Of a stretch of DNA of 64,000 nucleotides, positions 35,972 through 48,411 are shown piece after piece. Positions within the stretch are counted from its first letter, which is position 1. Each line of letters opens with the position of its first letter. Source of the DNA: Ananas comosus (Eukaryota; Streptophyta; Magnoliopsida; Poales; Bromeliaceae); contig NC_033635.1 in NCBI RefSeq assembly GCF_001540865.1, forward strand, positions 3,864,231 to 3,928,230, in the 5' to 3' direction. Position numbers and translations under genes: made by a program. The notes under the pieces were generated by a model. The model ran no database searches. It had not been told where the DNA came from and saw nothing but the letters and a program-made list of their open reading frames with translations.

Positions 35972-35980
35972 TTTTATATA

Positions 35981-38724
35981 ATAGAATTATCTTTTTTCTA
36001 TTGCTACGTCCTATCATGATTAATAAAAAAATATTTTTATTATATTTTTTTTAAAATAAAAAAATATAATTGATTTGTTATTAATGATATGAATGCAAAG
36101 GTTATTTTTGAGTAAGAAAATGCTTTTGGTACTCCAAATATTATCCTTTCGTAACAGAAGAAGAATAGTGTTATCAATATACGTACTTTATTGGGACCAT
36201 TTGATCTAACCAAAGAGAATTGTGTTGTTTAAAAAAATATAAACGTAAATAGTGAATAATGCAGTGTTGTAAAAATAAAATTATAAAGCGTTTGATTATT
36301 TTTTAAAAAAGTATCTTTTATTATATAAAACTGTTTGATAAAACTTTTTATTAAATTATTATAAAGTAGTATATGGTGTATTTATAAGTATAAATTTAAT
36401 TTAGAGTGGTCTCATTAGTTATTTTATAATAACAATTTAAATTTAAAATTATATTTATAATTTAAATTTAAATTCATATTTTGTATTTGAAATTCAAGAT
36501 CAAAAATTTAAATTTGAATTCTAAAATTGGATTTAAATTTCAGATTCTAATCCAAAATAAAAGTTTAAATCCTAAATTAATTTTACATTAATTTAAGTAC
36601 AAAAATAGAATTTAAATTCGAAATTGGAACCCATCAAATTTAAATTTAAAATTCGAATTGAAAAAAAATATAACTGTGAATTTTAAAATTTGATTCAAAA
36701 TATAATTTAACTTTGAAATTTAAATTTATAAAATTTTAACCAATCAAAATTAACTTCCAAAAAAATAAATTGGAGACCAATATTAAAAAAAAAAAAAAAA
36801 ACACTTGCAGACATTCAGGACCAACATGACAATCAACCCAAAATTTTCTGCCCATTTTTTTTTATTTTTTATTTTGATACTCAAAATTAACTTTCCAAAA
36901 AAAAAAGAAGCTCCATCTACGTATAAAAATGGCGTTCCACATTTTGGGGAAAGCCCGTTTTGAATATAATATTTACGCCTATAATTCTATCCAGAGTGTA
37001 AAAATAACTTCATATTTTTATATTAAAAATACTGATAAGATGTGTAAAAAAGATTCTAACATTTGAAAGATTAGGATATAGATCTTGCACATGAAGCCTA
37101 AATGTACATGCTTGTACAATCGAAAAGTATGTTTTATTTTTAATGTTCAAAAAATTGATAAATTTAGTGCGAAATATTAGCCCTTGGATAGAGGGGGTGT
37201 AATTACATAATTTTGCTTTTCAAAATATAATTCTTTTGTATATTAATGTGTTGGGATCTAGAAGCGTATGTATTAATCAATCAAAATTTTCTATATTAAA
37301 TCAGAGAAATCTTTTCGTTCGATCTGGTTCGTTCGGTTTAAGTCGGGTTGGGTTTTTCTAAATTGTGCCTTTAGGACTGGAATATAGGTTTGTTGGTTAA
37401 AAAAAAAATTAATTTATATCAAAAAAATTAAGAGGAAATAATAATGAAAATTTTATTTTACTTTTAAAAACATTTCAGAAGATAATATTAGCTCAATTTT
37501 CAATCTAAAAGAATATGTTGGCTCACTTAATCAAGTAATTCGATCAGTTCCGGTTTCAAATTAGACATCCGAACCGAACATCAAAATAAAGATTTTATGT
37601 TCAACCAAAAAATCAGTCAAATTGAATCTTTGTTGATTGAATTAGGCTGGTTCAATACAGTGTTTTTGATTTTAACCAAATGGATGACCAACACATTACT
37701 AATACCCAAGTACAATATCGTGATAAGCGAAAAAGTCTACAGTATGACACGTACACCACATCATCAATAACGAGCCAATCATCTCTCTTTTTGAGAAAAA
37801 AAATACAATAAAATATTTTTCTATTAACTATGATGGAACGGGTGAAACTCAAGAGGGACAATTCTATTGGTTGGAGATATCACGTCAACAATATAAACTG
37901 TTGCATTCTAGAATTTTTCGTAATAAGCTTATATCAGTACTCTTTTTTGATGCGTTGGCATCCTGATTGGAAGATTTTGGTACCCCTCAGCTGTAAAAAT
38001 TTTCGAAACAAACCACTCAACTTCAATTTTCTTAATTTAAGTTTAAACGAACTTCTAATTTTTTTAAAATTTGCATTATTCTAGTTATTTGAGTTAAAAT
38101 TTTCTTAGATATTGGATCAATGAGTTATTATAGGTTAATTTATCTAATTTTGTTGCTAAATATAAATTATGATGAAAACATTAAAAAAAAATTATAAAAG
38201 CAAAAGTTTAGGAGGTGTTACTATTATGTTTAGTTCACCCACTTCTAATTTTACGAAAGCCTCTTCATAATTATAACTCAGTTTCTACTTTTGAATTTCC
38301 AGATCAATGATTAACACCAATAAACTTAATTTCAATATGCGTCTTATAACGGTTGACTAAAAATGTTCAATTGTATTTCAATAAAATATTTAATGAGAAT
38401 TGAACTATGATACTTCTAATAACAGAAGAATAACATTTACTACTATCGACTTTTTAATTCTTCGATTCATAATAGTACTACCATCAAATAATAAATTCTA
38501 TACATAGACGGCAAATGCTATTTCTCCAATATCAATAATTAATAAAAATTATTAAAAATTTCCCTCAAAAGAAAAAAAAATTATTAAAAATTTTTAACAA
38601 CACAACAAATTGTTAACTAAGCACACAAGTTAAGTAGGATCACAGGTGAAGAGATTCGAACCTGATGTTAGATTGCGTTGGACTAAGATTTAGGTTTATA
38701 CTAAGAACCATTATTAGTAGGACA
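35981..38724. other. AT-rich spacer
   Basis: No gene seen. From 36420 to 36770 there is a low-complexity stretch of repeated AAATTTAAATTT-like words. At 37970-38230 there is a possible decayed inverted-repeat element. Confidence 0.4.
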
Positions 38725-38733
38725 CGTCAAAAG

Positions 38734-39394
38734 GGACTTTTTTACAAAATAACCATATAAAATTTTATAATTTGCAAAATAGCCCTATTAAATTTAAATT
38801 TGGTAAATTAACTCTCAAAACGCGGTAAATCATTCACCGCATTTTGAAAATATCTAAATTCTTTTAAAGGCGGGGAATTATTCACCGTCTTCTTCATAAT
38901 TTTTTGAAAAAGTGAAAAAATAAGGTTGTTAAAATTATACGTAGATTATACGGGAAATAAAAAAAGTAAGATTGTTATGATTGTGTGTGTGTGGAATATT
39001 AGAATTTTTGTTTGATTGTTAGAATTGTATGAATAAATTATTAAAATTTTTTTTAATTTTTAGGATTATATGAATATATTATTAGGATTTTTAAATTTTT
39101 AAAATTAAATGTGATGTTTGATTATTACGATTGTATGGATAGATTATTAGAATCTTTTTGATTGTTAGGATTATATGAATAGATTTTAAAATTTTCAGGT
39201 TGTTAAAATTATATATGATTTGTTGAAATATTTATGTGATTGTTAGAATTGTAAAAAAAATAATAAACAAGTGAATCTTTATGAAAGCGGTGAATCATTC
39301 ACCGTCTTTAAGAGATTATTTTTTTTTAATATAATTTTGGTAAGATTTTTTTGCAAATAATAAAATTTTAAAAGATTATTTTATAAAAAAGCCC
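38734..39394. mobile_element. Mutator-like MITE with internal GGTGAATNATTCACC palindromes
   Basis: Ends GGACTTTTTTACAAAAT and, reverse complemented, GGGCTTTTTTATAAAAT. Flanked by CGTCAAAAG (38725-38733) and CATCAAAAG (39395-39403), a 9 bp duplication with one mismatch. Copies of GCGGTGAATCATTCACCG-like palindromes sit in both arms (38828-38845 and 39287-39305). No ORF. Confidence 0.7.
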
Positions 39395-39457
39395 CATCAA
39401 AAGGGTCACTTACTGCACAGTTCCTGCACTTCCAATCATCATACGTAAAAAAATAAA

Positions 39458-39919
39458 GGGAAAACTTCAACAACCCCCATTGTGGTTTCAATTTTTTTCA
39501 CTTTAGTATTCTGTGGTTTAAAATGTATCAAGTTAGTACCCTGTGGTTTCTTACTTTATCACTTTACTATCATGTGGTTTAAAGTGTATCAAGTTAGTAC
39601 CCTGTGGTTTTGCACTTTATCACTTTTGTATCCTGTGGTTTTAATTTTATATCAAATCAGTATCCTGTGATTTTTTAAACTATAGGGTACTAAAGTGATA
39701 AAGTGTGAAACCACAGGGTACTAAAGTGATAAAGTGCAAAACCACAGGGTACTAACTTGATACACTTTAAACCACAGGGTACTAAAGTGATAAAGTGCAA
39801 AACCACAAGGTACTAACTTGATGCACTTTAAATCACAGGGTACTAACTTGATACACTTTAAACCACAGGGTACTAAAATAAAAAAATGTGAAACCACATG
39901 AGGGTTTTGAAGTTTTCCC
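39458..39919. mobile_element. Mutator-type MITE whose arms are tandem satellite units
   Basis: Ends GGGAAAACTTCAACAACCCC and, reverse complemented, GGGAAAACTTCAAAACCCTC, flanked by the exact 9 bp repeat AAAAATAAA (39449-39457 and 39920-39928). Each arm is a tandem run of ~35 bp units of the form CCCTGTGGTTT plus ACTTTATCACTTTAGTA or AAAGTGTATCAAGTTAGTA; the right arm is the same array inverted, with the centre near 39680. Same family as 17193-17549. No protein is encoded despite open frames. Confidence 0.8.
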
Positions 39920-40006
39920 AAAAATAAATAAAACAAACCAACTCGCTAACCGTCTGAAAAGTTAACTCACGTAGACCCCTCCGCATCAGTATAGGACATA
40001 GTTAGT

Positions 40007-40190
40007 TAATTCGGATTTGGCATAAATTCGGTACGGATATAATTCGGATAAAATTCGTCTTCTACTTTTTAAATTTATTGAAAAATACGGCTAAAATACG
40101 GATTCGGTAATTATTCGGATACGTAATTTATACGGATATTATACGTTCATCAATTAAAAATTCGGGATCAAAAATTCGGCTATTAAATTA
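40007..40190. repeat. Motif array of ATTCGG / TACGGAT words
   Basis: About a dozen short ATTCGG, ACGGAT or CGGATA words occur within ~180 bp (for example AATTCGGTACGGATATAATT). This resembles the subterminal motif clusters of hAT-type elements, but the opposite end was not found. Confidence 0.4.
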
Positions 40191-40494
40191 AGTTTTTTTC
40201 TCTCAAGATTTATGTTACCATAAATACTGATATTTTTTAAAAATATAAGAATAAATAGCTACAAAATTAAGCTAATTAAGTAAAAAAAATAGCAAACTAT
40301 ATTATAAGAGATTAAGATAGTCTATATTTAAATATAAAATATAGAAGGTTCACATAATATATTTAATTATTATAATTTATATTTATAAATAAAATATATC
40401 TAAAATATATTATATAATAATGTATTTATATTAAAAAATAATATATATATTATAATATATATTATTATATATATATATATATATAATATAACAT

Positions 40495-41580
40495 GGTTGA
40501 AGGTGCCGCCCCGTGCCGTACCGTGCCCCAAGAAGGGGGCACGGTTAGGGGGGGGTCTCGGACCCCCCCTGGGTGCCGCGGCACAGCCGCGTGCCGCTCG
40601 AGACAAAGCGGCACGCGGCCATGTGCGGCGGCACTGTGCCGGTGCCGGCCTTTTTTTTTTTTTATAGTTTTTTTGGCTTTTTTTTTTTTTGGTTTTGTCT
40701 TTTTTTTTGTTTCTCTGGAATACAGAGCCTTCGCCGGCATTTATTGCTTTTGTTCACTTTTCTTTATTTTTTTTGACATTGTGTTGTCTTTTTGTCAACT
40801 TTTTTTTTCTTTTGGGCTGATGCTTTTTTTTATTTTGCCTTTTAGCTTTTCTTTTGACTTTTCTTTTTCTTGTTAAATTAAAATTATTTACCCGAGCCCT
40901 CCGCTTCACCACCACCACAGACATCCATTTTTTCTTCGCAAATTTTTTGTCAAAATTTGTCGCACGCGAAGTTTTCGATGAATCAAGGAAAAAAATTGAT
41001 CTCCTAAACAAATTTTGATTAGATATTTTTAAAGAATAAAAAAAATATGGATGTAATTGCGGTACTATTCTCGTTGTTCTAGTTATTATATACTTCCTAA
41101 TCGAATCAATATATAAGATTTGAAACGTTTTTCGAAAAAAATAAAATTTTCTATCATTTTATCTGTTATAATTTTTTAAATTACAAAAAAATTAAAAACA
41201 AAAGAATTTTCAATTGTTACAGCAAGTATAGTTGTACTTTTCAAATAAAAAAAAATAAAAACAAAAGAATTTTAATTTATATTCTACATCAGGTATAGTT
41301 GTACTTTATATACAAAATGCTTACATGCATGTTAATTGATGAGTATAATAAGCTATACATAGCAAAAATTAATAATAACTTGTCTAAATCTTTCAAAATA
41401 ACATTATAAAAGCTTACTGGAACCAAAAAAACTTAAATAAATTCGTGCCAAAGCGTGCCAGTAGGAGGTCGTGCGTATCTGTCGGCACGCAAGCGTGCCA
41501 CGTGTCGGCACGCAAGCGTGCCCGTGCCGTACCGTGCCAAAGACGTAGCGGCACGCCCCCGTGCCACGGCACTTTAAACC
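40495..41580. mobile_element. TIR element with GC-rich CGTGCC-repeat ends
   Basis: About 1.09 kb. The left end is GGTTGAAGGTGCCG and the right, reverse complemented, GGTTTAAAGTGCCG. The outer ~150 bp of each side are packed with GTGCCG/CGGCAC words, very unlike the AT-rich core. The surrounding (AT)n prevents a secure target duplication. No transposase. Confidence 0.6.
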
Positions 41581-41593
41581 TTATATATATATA

Positions 41594-41800
41594 GTCCGAC
41601 TATGATGCTTGTAAAAGCTTGTAAATTTTTTACCGTTAGATCGACGCCTTTGATCATTTTTATCCGTTAGATTATACTATTCAACCAACTACCCACTCAA
41701 CCCTAGGAGGCCCACATCATCCTAACTGCACATCTCTTAATCCAAGGGCCAAAAACTTATAAGTACCAATGAGTTGATACTTTTAAAAGCATGGGAGCTA
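41594..41800 (-). mobile_element. Small TIR element, ACTCATAAGTTTT family
   Basis: About 205 bp, inverted relative to the copies at 63536 and 63811. Shared internal words (minus strand): CTTGGATTAAGAGATGTGCA, GATGATGTGGGCC and GAGTGGGTAGTTGGTTGAAT. The ends are GCTCCCATGCTTTTAAAAG and its inverse-like CTTGTAAAAGCTTG. No ORF. Confidence 0.65.
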
Positions 41801-41803
41801 AAT

Positions 41804-41837
<34 letters not shown>

Positions 41838-42640
41838 CCCGAAGTGGAGCACCTGGCGGACTCTCACCTGGCGAGAGAGAAAAACTATATATATATATNT
41901 TTTCCACTTAAATGAAGCAGAAAACGAAGACTAATTTGTCCATGAGATGACGCCCTCGGGCCAGATGTTATCCACCGCCGCGGCCCTCTTGCTCCCGGCG
42001 ACGGCCAGGGTGGCGGAGGAGGAGGATTACGACACACGGACGACTTCAGCAAAGCCGCGATCCGCGAGTCAGTGACTGCCAGCCCCCTTTTTTTGAGGCG
42101 AATCACTCGCGAATCGCAAATCATTCGCGAATAATTATTTTTACAAAAAAAATGCATTTTTTTTTCCAATTTTTCCGAAAAATACTGATGCGGCCGTTTA
42201 ATTTGCTTTTTCAAAAATTTGCGAATTATTCACGAATTAACTAACTATATATAGGACCCGGATTGTGACAAAACTGAAGAGAAAAAGAGTGGGCATTTTA
42301 GTTTCAGGAATCACAAATGAATATCCCTACGATATAAGATGTAAGTTTGAGAATGTAAAACTCGTCTACACGAGTACGAGAGAACGCATAACTATACTTC
42401 TTGAATATAAATATAAGACATCCAGATTAAAGCGAGTTTCGCAGAGTCATGACAACACTGTGCAGATAAACTGTGCTGCGTAGCTCCAAGAAGTAAAAAA
42501 TCATAATACTGGAAAATGGAAGACACGATGTTTGGATACTCGCAATCCTTCAAGGATGACGAGCTGTTTAATGAGCTAATCATCTCGAACAATAAATGGA
42601 ATCCATCTCTCTGCAGTGCGTGCTCGGCCCATACAAATAT
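41801..42640. other. Spacer with assembly N and the IFRD 3' flank
   Basis: A CT run at 41802-41830, an (AT)n run ending in N at 41899, a GC-rich patch at 41945-42085 of unknown origin, and paired CGCGAAT/ATTCGCG words at 42090-42240. 42240-42640 probably contains the 3' UTR of the minus-strand IFRD gene. Confidence 0.4.
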
Positions 42641-45600
42641 TTAACCATCTTGGGCTAGTAAGATACCGCCTTTCCTTTCCTGCAACAAGTATCACAGCAA
42701 ACTTAAGAGAAGAGCTCACCAGTATGGTACAAAGGTTAAAGCCAGAACGAGCCAGAACTCCGCAAATTGGAAGATTGATCAATTTCATTACAATGATTGA
42801 TAACAAGATCAAATCAAATTAGAAGGGTGTTTAGAAGAAGAGACCGCTCGAAATATGTATGTTATATGATCGTCAAGTTATACTCTGGGATAGGAATTGT
42901 GCATAATCAGTACTAAATAGTACAAAAATTAAGTAAATTGCCCGAGACACAGGATTACAGGGAAAAGGTGAAAAGCAGTACAGAACGCGAGCAAATAAGT
43001 TGCAAAAACAAATCATTAAATATTATTTTGAAAAATGAAAAAAAAGATGACAGAAATGCAGCATTAATGATAATTGATTTCCATTGAGAAGATGCCTTAG
43101 GAAAGAAATAGCACTTTGATTAATAGTAAATTTGCATGAAACAGTTGAATGTAAAAGCAAATTCATATCAATATGGCAGATCCATGTAGTAGGACTATTA
43201 GGCTTCAGTTGAGTGTACCTGAGCCATCTTGCGGTCCTTGTTCAACTTCAAAGTCCGTCCTTTACTAGAGATCTTACTAGAGATCCTCTGAAAAGAGTGA
43301 AACAAACAGAGTTAAACACAAAACAGACACAATAACAGAAGACAAGTGATAGATGGTCTCGAAGGATCATAACAGAAGCTGAGGTAAGTTGTTTCCGAAA
43401 GGACAATAATCAGACATCAAGTACACTCCGCTAGCTCTATAACAGTGTATAATACCACCGCTACATATCAAAAAGAAGTTTAACCGCATTAGGTACTCGT
43501 AAACTAGTGCCACTGACATGGGGTCAGCCCTTACATCAGCCTCTTTTACTTATCGAGGGTATGATACATATCACCATGAATAAGAATATATCCATATTGG
43601 TTCTTTTGCGAATTTGATTACTAACATTTAAGATTGACAGGAGAGGTATGATTAGTGAATTCTCAAAATATTGTTTTGATATCACGGCTTTTCAAAATAG
43701 GTAGTAAATCGTCAATGGATATTTAAGACACAAATTAAACCAAAATGAGCTGGGAATTTAAATGCTATTCTTAGATCAATAAAGAATAAGTAAAAGGTAG
43801 AGAACTAGGGTAAAGGCAATGATATTGTATCCTAAATATCTTGTAACCGTACTTTCTACCAAAAATCAACAATCATGAACATCGATACAAACCTTTATGC
43901 ATGCTAGTACAGACAAATACTAGCAAAATATCAACCGTCCTATTTTAGTTTTGAAAACAAAAACTATATATACAGAGGGAAAGAAAGAAAACTAGGATAG
44001 AAAATAATTTCCCAGTTGATTTCTCTCTCATTCCTTTGCTACAGTGATCGTAAATCTGATGATGAAAAAAACACAAAAGGCATGAAGGACGATCCCGGGT
44101 CATCACTGAGGAAAAAGAAGAAAAATTCTGCAACAAGCACAAGTAACTAACCTTCTGTTGAGTGGACAGACTTTCTGTTATATCTTGACCAAAGTCAAAA
44201 ATATCATGAAGTAGCTCATTTTCCTGTACAACCAAATAAAGTTGTCAAAAGTTCCTAGATGAAAAATCTAATGTCATTGATCAAATCAGCTTCTCATGAA
44301 GAAAACTACGAAATCAAACTAAAGGATTAGATTTTTTTTTAACCTGAGCATGCTTGAGAAATCCTCTCCCAAGAAACCGCTTCAGAAAGTTCAACTGGAG
44401 ATGAACCAATAAGGAATTAGAGAATGTTTGTGAGCTGCAATGTTTGTCAGCTGCAACCACAGTAGTAGAGATAGATAACTAAAGAAACTAATTTTATACC
44501 TGTATCAACTCGGTCCAGGACGAAACCCTTAAAACACCATGCTTGCTTGATATTTTAACTGATGCTTCCGGGCTCTCACCACTCTGTATGAGATAAAAGT
44601 GCTAAGAGCTAATGAAAATCAAATTCTGCTTAAATACATTGGAGAAATTCAGAAATCAACCTTTATGAAGTCCCAAATTTTTTGAAACAGGTCTCTTTGA
44701 TCATTAAGGTTTTTCTTGTCAGTGCCCTTGCCTCCAGCCTCCATAGAAAGATTATTCGCTCGATCTGCAATTTTTGCCTTCATAGATTGCATATATAAGA
44801 AATCTCGACGCTTGGAATCTCCAATATCAAGGTTGTCGGTGTCACTCTCATCATTGGAGTACACATTTAGTATCCCTATCTCAAAACATACAGCTATAGC
44901 TTCACCAGCTGCCATTCGGACAGCACGGTCTTCTGCGTCCAGTAGGGTGGAGAGGAACCATACCGGCCTAAAGAAGATAGCCATAATATGTAAATTGCTA
45001 AAATACTGTTTAGAATGACAACAGCAACAATGATACTAACAGAAAATGCAAATATGGAGAGATATGCATATATTTATCTATTCACATATATCCCAGCCAA
45101 TCTGAATTTTCATGTACGTCTTTCTAAAAAATAGCTGTTACATATACATCCTTGTAATTGCAAACAGTCTCTTTTAAGAAATATTTCTTCAAAAGCAAAT
45201 TGCCCCCATTAGTTGGATAAGTGGCCAAGTTAAACAAATGGCATTTTTGTAAGAAGCTGAACTTTAGATTATAGATGAAAATTCAGCTTTTATAGGAGTT
45301 AGTATACATACACATACAAACGTATGTACACTACACACATAGTACATGCATATACACAACACAAGAATACACACACATCAAGCAAATTTAAAATAAAGCA
45401 AATGCACACTTACTCCTTCCATGTATCAGGATTGATTCTCCAAGCACTGATAGTTGTCACAAGAAATGACCATGCAGAGAGGGCAGCTGCCAATACTGCA
45501 GGCGGCCTTTTGGGAGCTCCAACCTAAAGGTTGAAGACCAGAAAAGAAAAACATTATATAATTATTAGTTGCAACCACCCACGAGGTAAAATAACAGTTG

Positions 45601-47941
45601 AAACAAAGACATGAATCATAGTTGAATATAAGTACATGAAACAAATTTTACGTACTTTAGAAGCTGGTTTGGGATGAATCACTTCCCATATGGCCTTCAA
45701 GGAAGTCTCAGTTTCAGCCAGATCAATGGCTCCAACGAAAGTAACAACAGCTAAACAATCTAGTACCTACAATCAGTTGAAAAAAAGTTAGCAATCTAGT
45801 ACACCTACCATGAGTACAACAAAATCAAGCTATAGAAAATAATGGAGCAGTAAACATATACATCTACGACTTACAGATGCCATTTTGGATGCATCAGATC
45901 CAGAAAGAAGCACCTTAGAAAGGTGTGGAAGTGATTCTTCCATTATTTCATGTGAGCTGTTTCCGCTGCCGACAGTAATGGCTAGCAACCCTTCAGATAG
46001 GAAATACACAATTAAGGATAAGACAGAATGTGTAAAGCCAAAACAATACCAAGAAAAGAAAAGAAGACAAACCAATAGCACGAGAAGCTAAACAGGCCTC
46101 CTTTGTGGAACCTTTTTTTATTGAATTAAGGAATTGGTGTAATAGTGTAATACACCTGCAGCAATCATAAAGCAAAGAGTTAGAAAACAACAAACTAGAT
46201 AGATTATCGTGCTTAGTAATGTGGCATGATAGATAGTCAAACAACAATAACCCACTTGTTCTCCACAAATGCGGAAAGCATATTACTTTCAAAAGCATTG
46301 ACAAGCCCTGACAAAGCCGTTTCTCGCGTCGATCCCCTTTACAAATAAGAAGCAAGATTTGTATTAATCAGTTCCAGTACGTCAAAGATATATAATGAGA
46401 CATACAAGCCATGACTTCCAGAAAAGAAAATGGATGCCAGCATTATAAGAATATCCTTAGAAAACAGCATCCTCTGTGTCAAAAGACAATGATACAATTC
46501 TAGATTTTGCAGCTAAGATAATTATGAAAAGACATCTTAATGGCAGTCAAGGGGAAAAAAACAAACAAATAGACTATGCAAGGCATTTGAAAACAAATCA
46601 ATTATAAATCCTGATATTTAATTCATTTTAGAATGGATATATTTTTTCCTAGGTTCATAAAACACCTACAGCAATATGCAGACAGTTAGGAAACAAATTC
46701 ACCAAAATTCTAGATGTAAAACTTGTCTTCTTTTACAGAACTATAGAAAAATTAAACTAAAAGCTTAAAAGAATAGCTATGGGCCCTAACAGAGCCAATA
46801 CACCTCTGATTGCTCCACAGCTACAGGCAACCAAAGCAGGAAGAAAAGGCCAAATTTCAATATAAATATCTATCAGACCTTAATGTCTATCAGACCTTAA
46901 TGAAGTGTTTTGTTTGAACCACAGAGATCAGAACAGCAACACGAATCCGAAAAATGGCTAAAAAAAACCTATTTCATGGAGCACAAGCCCTACAAAGAAG
47001 GTTGCAACAACCTATCCTTTGTTCAAGGGTTTTGGGAAGCTTATTGTATTCCGTACTAATGAAAGATAAAAAGCCACCAACAACATTCCTGCAACTATGA
47101 TGTTCCTTTTATTCTTCTTTCTTCAGCTATTATAATTTGTTGACAAAAAGCCTAAAAGATTATCCAGCTGCTACAATTACTCTCTTTACTGCTACAAGAC
47201 TTCAACACTCGATTAGTGATCTACATTTGTTGCTAATTTACTCAAACAGCGAATACTTTACAACAAGCAAGCCACATCTATTTCTTCCTGTCCTAATATC
47301 ATAATTTCTCATATAAGATTATGCAAAATATTCCTGTTACCAAAATAATAGAACAATAAGATAAATAATTTGCTGCTTTAGTTGGGGAATACTTGCGAAC
47401 ACAAAACCTAACATGCTGCGTGGTATTCACACAAGAACTCCCATAAAATGAAAGAAATAAAGATGCAACCGAGGCAATTGAGAGCGCCACAAGATCAAAG
47501 AAATATCTGAGCACCTCTTCTCGTAGAGAGCATCGATGAACTTGTCTAGAGCGTAATCCTGCGAGTTTAAGACCTCGGTGTCGTGCGCCACCGTGACCTC
47601 CGAGAACGCCGTCGAAGCAGAGCTCACGCTTTCAGTATCACTGCTATCAAACTGATCGGCAGCACCCTTGCGTCTGTTACCTGCACAATAAATACCTCAA
47701 ATCACAACCCCCTCCTCCTATACCTCCAAATAACCATGCTCAAAGTAACAATAACATAACAATAACGATCACGATGATGATGACGACGATAGCAAGGAAT
47801 CCAAAGTAAAAAATCTGCAAACCTAACCAAAATTTACGGGAAAAAAAAAAGGGGATTTGACCCACAAAAAACCAAAGAAAAAAAGATCATTTTTTCCGAA
47901 TCCGAATCGGTCGTAGGGAACAACAACTTACTCCTACCCAT
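42641..47941 (-). CDS. Interferon-related developmental regulator (IFRD) family protein
   Basis: Thirteen exons: 47941-47932, 47680-47515, 46336-46256, 46155-46073, 45990-45875, 45766-45656, 45523-45414, 44967-44661, 44583-44500, 44394-44344, 44223-44152, 43287-43219 and 42679-42641. Together 1299 nt, 432 aa, all with GT/AG junctions in matching phase. The IFRD alpha-solenoid spans ~45-345: KFIDALYEKRGSTRE, LLHQFLNSIKKGS, AITVGSGNSSHEIMEESLPH, DAEDRAVRMAAGEAIAV, MEAGGKGTDKKNLNDQRDLF. The C-terminal IFRD_C-type part has QLNFLKRFLGRGFLKHAQEN and ELLHDIFDFG. A Ser-rich start (SSDTESVSSAS) is usual. In animals, IFRD1 is a transcription co-regulator and IFRD2 associates with idle ribosomes; the plant role is not established. 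Odd points: a 10 nt first coding exon, a repeated ISSK.ISSK in exon 12, and a short last exon that is the least certain. Complete and probably functional. Confidence 0.92.
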
Positions 47942-48359
47942 GGCGAGAGGTGCGCGAAGGGGGCTCGATCGAATCAGGACCTAGGGCGATGAATCCGAAA
48001 CAACACGGCGGAGCTACAGAGGGAAAGAGCGGCGGCGGCGGCAGCGGTGCGGATCGCGGCGGGGCTCACGGCGATGAATCGATCGGAGAAGCTCAAAGCC
48101 ATGTGAGGGTGAGAGGAGATGAGATTTGAGGAAGCGAAGGTGAATTAGGGATTTGAGGAGGAGGAGCCGAGCGAGGAGAGAGAGAGAGAGAGAGAGGTGA
48201 AGAAACGAGAGGTAGGGATTCGGACGAAACTCGCTTTAATGAAGCGGCGACGACAAAAAAATAATAATAATAATAATAATAAATAATTATTAAGCATTAG
48301 TAAAATAGAAAGAGATGTACCAACACCCCCTAAACTATCGATAATTTTGACGTAGACCC

Positions 48360-48411
<52 letters not shown>

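Noticed and set aside
39482..39936. Two ORFs with repeated LVPCGLKCIKL-type peptides on opposite strands
   Set aside because: The repeats come from the ~35 bp satellite units of the Mutator-type MITE; the frame stays open only because of the unit composition.
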